From assembly GCF_000003815.2 (NCBI RefSeq), contig NC_049990.1, forward strand, positions 11,585,365 to 11,632,559: a stretch of DNA of 47,195 bases, in the 5' to 3' direction. Within the stretch, counting starts at the first letter, position 1, and each line of letters opens with the position of its first letter. The DNA is from Branchiostoma floridae (Eukaryota; Chordata; Leptocardii; Amphioxiformes; Branchiostomatidae). Of the stretch, positions 33,769 through 47,195 are shown one piece after another. A program made the position numbers and the translations under genes. A model generated the notes under the pieces. That model saw nothing but the letters and a program-made list of their open reading frames with translations, was not told the origin of the DNA and did not search any database.

Positions 33769-36700
33769 CACCTTCACATGCTCATACCGTCGCTATACCC
33801 CCTGTTGTTTTACATTGACGATGCATCAGCACAAAGAAAGATTGATGGGGCCTGCATGCCTCGGCTTAGTCCCCGCCCTCCCCGTTCTTTAGATGGCGGA
33901 GCGGGCGTCACTTGATAGGGTTGTGCTGAGAGACGAAGCTTGATGCCTCTCGTGACATTTGTGCCCGTCCCTTCTCCATCATTCGTGACGTGAGCGGATC
34001 ACGTAACAACACAAATGCTCTATCATGTGTACTATAAGAATGTCTCTGATCCCGTCTATTAGAATTGTACACAAATAAACTTTTAACAAAAACCGAGCTA
34101 GGTTTCATTAGACGGATACTGTATTAAACATAACCATCAATGTTCAAACATTGTCAATTTTCAATATCGTGTTTTATGTAGTTTCCAAATTTCATCCAGT
34201 TGCTTGAACAAGTTAAAACTTGTTCATGCAATTAGATGACATTGAAAAAGTTTAAACCTGTCCAAGAAACGGAATGAAATTTGAAAAAAAAATTCTATCC
34301 AGTTTCTGCGGTTAGTGTTAGGTTGTGTATTTTTAATTGGATGTCTATCCTTCATGCATGGACGTATGTAGCCTTTAAGTTTTACTAATAAATTAAACGA
34401 CTGGGTTCGACAAATCCTGATACTAATATTAAACTAGTCACTCTGAAAGGTCGGAGACGATCTCCCCCCTAACCTTCAATAGCATGACCTTTACGTTAAA
34501 GTTGAAGGTTGCCTACAGCATACCAGATACAATCTTCAGTAAAACGTATATCTAAATTAATAAAAAAACGCACTTCAACCGCACAAATGCTAGTCTTCAC
34601 GTGGGAGTTTATGTCTACCTTCTAAGAAACGACATCTATGTCATCTATCCAAATGTTTACTTTTTGTATTGACATGTCAAAAATAACACTTCTAACTTGA
34701 CCTTGAAGAATACTAAATGCACAGAGATGAATGGGGGAGGGGGGCATAAATTCTCCGTAATAATTCATTATCGTATTCTAATGCTCTCCTCTCTCCTACG
34801 AGTCAGTAGTGTCGATGTTGATCATTGTTCGTTAACACAAAGGTTTTCAGTCAAAAATAGGTCAGCAATGATTGCTCAACCGGTGGAAATCTCTGCAATG
34901 ATCTTTTCGATCCGACCCAATTACAGGAACTCCACGGAGAGCATTCCAACAGTCCCTACAGGGCCATGTCAGTTAATGAATAATCTGTTCACAAAGTCCC
35001 TCACACAGATTTAATGACTTCAACTTCTCAGTTCGCTGGGTACAATAACCAGTGGGTGTGAATTTGTATCTTTTGCATATTTTCCAGTAGATTAAATTTG
35101 GATTGCAAAATGTTAGAATGTAGGTCACGGCTTTTTGTGTGCCTTTTCTCAGCTTAGTTTCTTGGTTTATTAAATCATAAAGAAAGTTCTTTAAGACAGC
35201 GTAACTTGAGCCATTGCAGGATGCAGTAAGATAATATAGTATTATTTTGATATCATTGTACCTATGCAAAATCACAAGGACCTGCTGTTACATATTAATG
35301 TAACACAAACCAACTTACTTTCAGTGATGTTCTTTTATCATAGAAAATGGGCTATTTGAGCACTTGTTTCATTTCGACTGTAGTTTTTATTATTAACTGT
35401 GTTTAAACATGGTAGAAATCACTCCTTGGGGGATTGTATCCGTCACAAATGCGGTACATTTGTTTAAGTCTCCTCCCGTTTGTTGGTCAATGCAGAAGTG
35501 ATACAAACCGTAATACAAACAACGGTTTTGCCGATTGGCTGTTTCTTCGTCAGTGACTAGGGTTACCGTAAACAGGCAAATTATCGCGGGGATTTAATTT
35601 CATGGTAAGGCAAAAATGGAGTACTTACTGTGCATTCTCAGTATCTTTAAGTTCGTGCTTAAAGCTGCCATGCAGGGTTTTACTGCAAACGGAGAAATGT
35701 CAGCGGTGGTTTTAAGTTCGCGATAAAGAGGTCAGGGTGAAAAACGTGAACATAAAAGCAGCGAGAACATTTCCTCTTTTACAGTATGTGAACAGTGTTC
35801 ACACCGAACCCTTACTGAATGGTTCACGCGATATGGTACGATCATTGATGAAAGGACATCTGAGACGAGCACTATTAAAAGTTGGACGCATGCCCCCTTC
35901 CCCTCGTGCCCCCCTCCCCCTTCACACACCACCCAAACTCCATCCACATCACATTGTAAGCAATTATACCCAACACAAACTCCGCTGTCCGCAGAAATAA
36001 TGGGATCACCACGCAGTCATGGGCTAAAGTGGTTCTGAGTCAGTAAACTCAATCATTCAAACGGGATTACCAACGGTCATTTCGGACTAATCGAAAGCCA
36101 TTAAGACCTCGTTGGCCGTGGAGGGCTCCCTTGATTTCACTTCTGTTGAGAAAATCGGATCTTGATAAATTGAGGGCTTATATATAACAAACATTTGCCT
36201 CTGAAAATATTACAAGAGGAGCGAAAATTAAGAGAAGAATCTATCATCTTTGAACGCAAGATATGTCTAAATTGAGACGATTCACAGCTGTGAATGACCG
36301 TGAAGATGTTTTGAAGTTTTATAGACCGGATGACAAAATTAGCAACAAAACAAACCTTAAATATCTTTGAATGCCAAAGACTTCGTCCACTACTTCTCAG
36401 GCCGTTATTCAAATACTGGTCTCCCGGAGTGTAGCTATGTTGAGATCACAGAGCTTGGATAACCCATGGCTTCGGTTACCCTCAAAAGTGCTGATGAGAT
36501 ATTGTATTAAACCGCCAGTCGCTTTTACAATACAGAGACACAGGCCAAATCTGTTTGCCATACCCACGCCTATCAAACTTTCATGCCTTCCTTCCTTTCC
36601 AACTAGAGAGTATACCAACGGCGGATAAAACTAAATAAGATCTACTTACTTTTGTCAGCGGAGGGTACTAACACGCGCCCGCTTCTCTACGCCGTCCTCT

Positions 36701-39700
36701 GACGTTCTGTGAGCATGTGTGAAAGGAGGACGTAAGCCCGCCAGTTTTTCTTGTCAATATTTCACACCCGATAGCCTCTATCCGTGACGTCCCATTTGTC
36801 GTGATATACCTAATACCGTACCGCCTCCCCCCCGGCTGTGGATCAAATGATGCTGATCACAAGAAAACAAACGATGACGTTTTCTCTTTTAAACCCAGAC
36901 ACTTTGATGGTGGACGGTTTAGCTGAAAACGCTCTGTATAATCTCCTTGATACCCACTGACAAATGAGGATGCCCCGAATACGGTAGTAAGATAAATGAC
37001 CTGTGTGGTATGTACCCTCCATACTGGTGCGGCATTCCCCAACGTTTGCCGGCCGGTATCTAGGTTCAACTATTAACGCGCCCACTTGACGACTGATTGG
37101 AGAGCAGTATTTCTGCTCAAAACGATTTACACTAGACAAGTACGATAGAACACGTACGATACGGTCACATGTTTTCGTCGTACGACTGTCGTACGATCGC
37201 CAATTGCAAGCATTTTTGGGACACTCGTGCAAGTGCCGTATAAAATTCATCTGTCTTTAAGGAAAAGGCAGCGTCTTGGAGTCTTGCCGATACTTGTTTC
37301 TGTAACAGACTTTTCGAAAAGTCTACTACTACATTAAAATCGTACGACGACCTAATTATAAGTGACCGTTCCCTAACTCATAAAGATGCTGAAATTCCCT
37401 GAGATTAGATTGCCTGAAAATTCATAAGTTGTCTTTTAACGAAGATATTTTCATCTATAAATGATATTTGGAGAAGAGAGCATGTTTGTTGTGTTTGTAA
37501 CTTCTGTGCCTATTCCGCCATCTGTAGGTCCGCCTGGTCGTTATTTTCTTTTCCCTTCTCCCATGACCAACATTGATTGGCTACCAGGCTGATAAAGGCC
37601 GGGTAAGAATTAATTTTTCACCACTTTCCATATAACGCTCCAAACTATGCGGAAGTTATCGCAAGGTTGTCGAAAGAAGGGTTTGCTTGATGAATGATGT
37701 TTGCGCGTTGTCACTCAACACTAGTGAGATGATGAAAAATTAGGGTAATTCCAAATTAGGACATATTTGTCGATTATTCATTTCTTCCGACTAAAATGCC
37801 CATTTCTCATTCATTTCCAAGCGCCAGCCTTTGTAAAAAAAATACAGTCGCCAAAAAAATTTGATTATGCAAATGAAACAATGCCTGATCACTGACTGTA
37901 TCTTTTCTTTCTTGAGTAAAATAAATGGCCTGCTTGGGAATATAGACTTAGTTCTGCACAATCCATTTCCTATGTTCGCTTGGTTTTTGTTCATCAAACT
38001 ATTTGACGACAAAGTAAATATTGTCCTTCCCTCCTTCTGATCGCTTGGTATGTTCAACATACCGCCACATAGCAGACATATCGGCATCACAGCTGTGAAG
38101 CGGTTTTGGGTTTCCACTTTACGTCCTACATATATATCCGCCATTTAAAAAAAGAAAATGGCCACCGCAAGCATTCATCCGGGACCTCAGACTTTGACGT
38201 CATCACGAATCCATCACCATCGTGTCGGTCTCACCCGACGAGCACGCCCGAAGTAATTTATCGCCAGCCGACATCGGCAAGCCGACGCAAAACGCTGTAA
38301 AATCGAATGGAAAGGTCGGCATTAAAGAAATATGCTGGTCATTAATTCTGTAGACATTGGAGTCAGCTGGTTGCCGGAAAATTGGAATTGACCGCCAGTC
38401 GTGTATAACGGAGACGTTCAATCTAAGAGTGCAACATGTACATCTGGATGAAGACAACATTTGGGTTTGCGGCTTTGGTTATTAGAGTTCCGGATCGTTT
38501 GGTGTGAGAAAAGACTGTGGAGTTGTACCGTACCGTATGTCTTATAATCTATTTGACAGCTTGGCGCCACTGGGAAATCGACTTTGCTTTGGGCATGTTT
38601 ACAATGTAATATATATGTAGCAGCTGTTGTGTGTGAGTATACTGTACGTTTCCCATCAACTTGCAGTGTACTTGAAACTTGCATTCTCCTTACTCTGTCA
38701 ATCTCAACCAAATCCTGATCTTATACTCCAGTCTTAAAATCTGAAGTAGGTCACGTTTTTCAAAATTTAGATTGTAACGTTAGTTTAAGATGAAAACGAC
38801 GAAGTGATCTGGCGACCCCCTCCCCTTTTTCAGGCTCCGAGTAAAGTTGCAACTTCTGGGCAAGAGAGTGTGCAAGTAGATATTATATATACATACAATC
38901 CGTAAACTAACGCACTTATGAACATTTTACACATTCGGTAATTCTTGTACACGGAGCCGTATGTAACAATATGTATCATGTATCCTGTGTTGTAAAGATG
39001 GCATGCAATAGATCTCACCATGTATTTGCATGCCCCCTTTGCCAGGTTCTTACCTAGCTTGATAGGTGCATTGTCGACAAGAACGAAATGAATTAGGCAA
39101 GTTGACGACGCGCAAAGAGCTTGCTCTGGGGTTGATTGCGCCGTACTCTGGCATTTTCGGAAGCTCAGAAAGCAGACAAGGTGGAACGATGGGCAATTCA
39201 TCGTATCACTACCCGTGTCGACTTTCGGTAGTGTGTGTTTGTGTGTGTGTGTGTGTTTGTTTATGTATCTCTCTGTGTGTATCTGTGTGCGTATGTTTGT
39301 CTCTGTGTGCGCGTGTGTGTGTGTGTGTAAAAATGCTAACTCAACAATACCTTAATAGATTTCCTTGATATTTTAATTTATTGTGGTTGGGTCTTGATGA
39401 GACCTAAAAATGATTTTTTATTGGCCTCTTAGCGGCTCATCATGGTACTGCACCGGAAAATCTTTTAATCATGCAGAAGATGGTACCTAACCGTCAACAA
39501 GCTGGAGCGGTAGATAGCTCTTGTCTTAAGCAATGCCGTTGAACATAAAGACCCCGTATTGACACTCGTGCTATGTGAAAGTATGTGGACAAACAATGAC
39601 ATATGATCAAGTAACATTTTTTAATTCATTGACTGTGCTTTTTTTCTTTGAAAATACAATCTCGAGACCATCTCCACACTAATAGTTGATCCATTAAAAA

Positions 39701-40076
39701 ACAAGTGAAACGCACACAACAATAAATCTACATGCTTCCCTGAAATATATGTTTTTGTTTCTATCTATCATATTCTTGGTCTATACCGTGCCTGCAACAT
39801 AATTCATGTTGAAGACATAAAATAATAGAAAACGAACATTTTTTGTATCTTAAGTTTGATTCTACTTTCACCAAACACAATGCTCTTACTCTTAAACTAA
39901 TAGTAGAAGATTATAGAAGTAATCAAAGAAAGTTGGTGTAAATATTGTATTTTGCAATATATGCCTTGTTTGATTTAATGCAATTTCTTTAGTCTATCAA
40001 TTAGGATACGGAAATGATATAGTATATACAATATATACGGTCAACGACGTCAAAAGTGTGTTTTATACATCTTATA
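33769..40076. other. Intergenic region, about 6.3 kb
   Basis: No gene recognised. It holds AT-rich unique sequence, a small dyad (TGTTACAT/ATGTAACA, 35286-35305), clustered TCGTACGA-type palindromes near 37155-37350 and a (TG)n tract. Several 60-135 codon ORFs occur on both strands with no recognisable domain or splice context. Confidence 0.5.
39229..39328 (+). repeat. Interrupted (TG)n microsatellite
   Basis: GT/TG-rich stretch of about 100 bp with CT-rich interruptions. The plus-strand ORF across it is low-complexity Val/Cys and not a gene. Confidence 0.9.
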
Positions 40077-43730
<3,654 letters not shown>

Positions 43731-43911
43731 CTCTGTTTTACTTTACATATCTGTAAAAACAAAAACACTACTATTTAAAAAAAATAAAAATAAAAAGAAG
43801 CTGTAGCTAAACGTTATAGTTTTTTTGCGTAGCTTTTAAATTGTTTCTCATTGATATATAATAGTATTTTTTAACCAAAAAATAACTAGAGAAATATTCT
43901 TAGTCAATCCA

Positions 43912-44256
43912 TTACGTCAATTTGACTATGTGGATGACATCCTCGCGCGCATCATTTTGTACAGTTTTCAAAAGGTTTCAACCATACTGTAAACCGTACA
44001 AAGCCGCTGCAAAATGCTTAGACAAATCTATCGAAAAATGTCAAAGTCAATTCCTAAGTCAAAGAAGAAGATGTTAACGAACCAAAATTAAGAATGTATT
44101 GTGCAATATACCATACTCTGTGTGTTCAGTCATTTATCCAACCTTCCTGACCACTTTGATTTCATTATAAAGGCAACTTATTTGAACGTTCGAACGCCCG
44201 TGTCAGTTTTGTGGTTCCCAGAGGATGTCATACATGTGTTCAAATCAACATGGCCT
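43912..44256. mobile_element. Diverged short relative of the 34-bp TIR element
   Basis: The left end ACGTCAATTTGACTATGTGG then ATGACATCC, and the right end GGATGTCATACATGTGTTCA then AATCAACATGGCCT, match the ends of 14944-15808. Internal blocks are shared (CCACTTTGATTTCAT, AAGGCAACTT). It is about 345 bp, so it is internally deleted. Confidence 0.7.
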
Positions 44257-45038
44257 CAGCGACAACATCAGTTGAATATAAAAGCACACTTAAACATTCG
44301 TCCTATAATGAAAATGCGAAAGTAGTGAATACAGCACAGTTGGCAGTGTTAGCAATCAAAACAACAAGTCATTGATTTATTTGTTTGTATCAACAAGACT
44401 GAAAACTTTCGAACATTTCCTGTAGGGCTTTCTTTCTACCTCTAAAATAGCTTTACCATAAAAGGTCCCCTTCAGGGAGGATCTAGACGCAAATGTCTAC
44501 CTATGCACATATGCGTGTCCCCGCTTAAAGGTTACATCGATAACGTAAACCAGTGTGACAACACGAGGTTATCGGCAAGATATTTATATTTGTCTTTGCT
44601 GTGACTCAATTTTCACACACTGGTGATATGAAAAATGATACCCTCAAGCCAAGGTTTTCTAAATATTCTCCTGCTCTTTTCTTTATTGACGTCTACCGGA
44701 GGCTGTCGCTATGCAATCTATGTCACCGATGAAAGTTCAGAGACAAAATGTCTGAACTCGCAACCTTTTGACGTCACAGGGTAGCATTCCTTTGATAAAC
44801 TTTGATTAGACGATAATGAGCTTAACTTTTGGACTTACTGAAAAAATGCATAATCATACTCCGTTAAAAGCACTAATGGCATCAAAACGTCAAACCAAAA
44901 CGTAACCTTAGCTTAAAGAAGTCAGTGAAGTGTATATATACAATATTATACATGTAAGATCTCAGTTGTTGATAAAAATCATAATTTGAAATCTTGTCGA
45001 ACAATAAGTGTACACATCTCCAGTACAAGTTGGCTTAC

Positions 45039-45192
45039 CTTCTATCAGATTAAACTCCTCTGCTTCAATGGTGGCACAGAAAACAAGTAGTCTGCTTTCT
45101 TCATGTCGAAGTATTTCAGCGCTGGTGAAAGACTGTCGGACGAAAGCAAACTCCCGAGCTGGACTGACCAGGCTCCCGCTAAACTGGTTGTC
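45039..45192 (-). CDS. Unidentified candidate exon
   Basis: On the minus strand a 154-bp open stretch lies between an ATTGCAG acceptor and an AAG|GTAAGCC donor. It is open for 51 codons plus one base (phase 0 to 1) and includes SPAREFAFVRQSF and LLVFCATIEAEEFN. I recognise no family. It could be an internal exon of a gene running off the right edge, or a 5' exon spliced to the UTR acceptor of gene D. The support is only its splice sites and open frame. Confidence 0.35.
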
Positions 45193-45829
45193 CTGCAATC
45201 ATGGCGGTCTCCTCGGTTGTTGTGGTTTGCAGCTAAACTAGGAATGCCGGGAACTCTGCGCTAACCCTCAGGATGCCAGACAGCTGTCAGCACAGGGGGG
45301 AGGGGGGCTTTGTGGACAAGCAATGCGCATACAAGCCGTACAACCGGTGCTATTTTGGGTAGCACGCGACTTAAACTAGAAACGATGCCACTCATTTGCC
45401 CATCATTTAATTGAGATATCAAATCTGAACTGTAAATTTGTTATTGCACGTATAGATATCAGCATCTGTAGTACAGTGGTGCAAAGCTTCAATCAGGAAC
45501 ATGGCGATCAGAGGTGAAATTGTTTCAGTGACCCACCGGGCTGAACAAACATGGTGTTTCCATTTTATCTTTGGCTCTGAGACCTCTCTCAGTTTGCTGT
45601 GAGTCCACGGGAGGTTGACCCTCTCAAGGCACCAAGTGGATGACAGCAAAGGTCAACATGTGCTTGACACCGTCTTTCATACAGTGATACACCAGTTTGC
45701 TGTCACATCTTATGCAACTAAAGCAAGACTGACAACTCTAGATAATATAATATAATATATCGGGTGTATTTGCCGCCAGTGAGTACCTAATGTGTTGATG
45801 AGTAATGAGGCTGTTTAACGTGGTCGAGC

Positions 45830-45972
45830 CGCCTCCTTGAGCACGGGATCCCTGTTGTACGTCCCTTCCAGAAGACGATTTCGTGGAAAGCTTCGTGAGG
45901 TTACATCATCCGGTCGTCCTTGGTTGGTCTCCCATCCAAGAATTGACCGGCCTTGCTTTGTTGACCGCTCTA
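45830..45972 (-). mobile_element. 5S-rRNA-derived SINE-like fragment
   Basis: Read on the minus strand, AAGCAAGGCCGGTCAATTCT then TGGATGGGAGACC matches the internal promoter end of 5S rRNA. It is followed by a non-5S tail (ACGAAGCTTTCCACGAAATC, then GGGACGTACAACAGGGATCC). This head-plus-tail arrangement suggests a 5S-derived SINE rather than a 5S gene. Confidence 0.5.
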
Positions 45973-46077
45973 CTGTGTACTCTTACACTTTGTAGGACAA
46001 TATGGTCACTTTCCACTGTTTTCTCTTCCTAGAAACATGAATTGTCCAGAGAATATTGACCATCTATTGGTGTGTGC

Positions 46078-46142
46078 CTTTCCGTATGTGTTTGTGTTTG
46101 TGTGTGTTTGTGTACGTGTGTATGGAGAGTGTGTGTGTGTGT
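46078..46142 (+). repeat. Interrupted (TG)n microsatellite
   Basis: TG-rich tract of about 65 bp. Confidence 0.85.
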
Positions 46143-46635
46143 ATTCTGCTGCTTTTGGCTGCTGCTCATAAAATAGTCGTGTATGTTCTTTTTGACTGCC
46201 AAACTATATGTACCAAGGCCATCAGATAATACATTCACAAAAAGACCGTTATTATATTGCCATCATGCAATGTTGCACATACCTACTCGTTTTTCTCCTT
46301 CTGCAGACAATAACGAAAACGTTGCCAAAATTATTGTGTATGGTCCTCTGGTCGACCTATGGTCTTTTCATAGTTCTTGCAATTCATTATCTTTAGTACT
46401 GCTCGTAATTTCGTGATCAAACGAATATATCGACGAACACAAAGCAAATGAAATCGTTTTATTTTCAGTCAAATACTGCTGGGATTTGCAAAATCCTCTA
46501 ACCCTCACATCTACATAAATTTATGTTTGCTTTTAAACAACATGTACTCTCACACTATCATGTATTATCATATAGCCAGATGGAGTTGGCCAATCAGAGG
46601 CCCCCATTTCCCATGGGTTATCAGGCAGTAACCTC

Positions 46636-46671
46636 AAAAGTGGTCGGTTATTCTAATAACCGACCACTTTT
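46636..46671. repeat. Perfect 17-bp palindrome with 2-base loop
   Basis: AAAAGTGGTCGGTTATT, CT, AATAACCGACCACTTTT. Followed by one extra T. No coding context. Confidence 0.9.
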
Positions 46672-47195
46672 TGGACCGCACCATTATACAGGGGACAGTC
46701 ATGAATTTTTTTTGTACTGTTGTTTGTGTGTAAACCATGCATAACTGTCAAAAATATTATGATTGATTGGTTATGTTAATTAGGGCTCCACATGGGGAAT
46801 ATAGGGATACTTGAAAAGGAATTATGCTGATTTTACACATTTTCATTATGGCTTTCTAACGTGATTAAGCCGGTACCTTCCTAAATCACTTCATATATAC
46901 GTACTTTGTCGTGCCCAAGTGAAAAGGCTCTGCATGGGGGGTACCAGGACTCCACTTAATACATGTAGTTTGTATTGCAAATAAGCCACATGTTGATGCT
47001 GATATGCTATCTCACAAACAGATGATTAGTTAAAATTATTAGTTAAATGATGATGATGAAATAGTTTAATGTTTGTATTATATATAGACACTATTGTACA
47101 ATATATATATTGCAAATGTATTTTATGTAATGTATTAAAGTGTTTATTTGTTATAAAGGAATTTGTGTGAAATAACTGTCAGTGGATAGGCTATA

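Larger units (their letters stand above)
43731..47195. other. Right-hand intergenic region
   Basis: 5' flank of gene D, then a MITE-like relic, one candidate minus-strand exon (45039-45192), a 5S-derived SINE-like piece, a (TG)n tract and a perfect hairpin (46636-46671). No recognised gene. Confidence 0.5.

Noticed and set aside
45830-45972. Functional 5S rRNA gene
   Set aside because: Only the part around the internal promoter end matches; the rest is unrelated tail, as in a SINE.

Overview
The window looks like genomic DNA of a cephalochordate (amphioxus, Branchiostoma-type). The reasons are multi-exon genes with consensus GT/AG introns, vertebrate-style TTAGGG repeats, a very LRP5/6-like receptor ectodomain, two adjacent cholinesterase genes of the kind reported from amphioxus, and introns crowded with small inverted-repeat transposons. 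This placement is inferred from gene content, not from a search.

Layout. Positions 1-5410 are a tandem satellite (about 150 bp unique core plus a variable TTAGGG tract) broken by three N gaps. Positions 5411-5705 hold a short diverged minisatellite. Plus-strand gene A (5763-16883, 5' end missing) encodes the C-terminal half of an LRP5/6-type ectodomain (EGF, YWTD propeller, EGF, YWTD propeller, EGF, three LDLa repeats). It then continues in frame into a complete acetylcholine-receptor-type ligand-binding domain (LBD) and stops before any membrane segment. Plus-strand gene B (18108-26506) is complete: signal peptide, two FGFR-like Ig domains, two Frizzled-type cysteine-rich domains, a proline-rich linker, and the same kind of LBD, again stopping before any membrane segment. 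A roughly 2.4 kb element with long terminal inverted repeats follows (26876-29254). Two minus-strand cholinesterase genes come next: gene C (29728-31820), with a Cys in the acyl pocket, and gene D (40077-43730), an acetylcholinesterase with a T-type C-terminal peptide. The rest is intergenic, with MITEs, a 5S-derived SINE-like piece, microsatellites and one unidentified candidate exon (45039-45192).

The most interesting content is the A/B pair. I know of no described protein that joins a pentameric-channel LBD to LRP5/6, Frizzled or FGFR ectodomains. In gene B a single exon (24062-24606) encodes both the second Frizzled CRD and the first LBD strands, so that fusion does not depend on a splice prediction. 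In gene A all 18 exons join without a frame break. Both proteins look secreted, like acetylcholine-binding proteins. If the LBD still forms pentamers, they would be multivalent soluble Wnt/FGF-binding proteins. They lie next to two secreted cholinesterases, giving a possible Wnt/FGF-cholinergic cluster. The domain calls and exon structure are read from the sequence; the function is a hypothesis.
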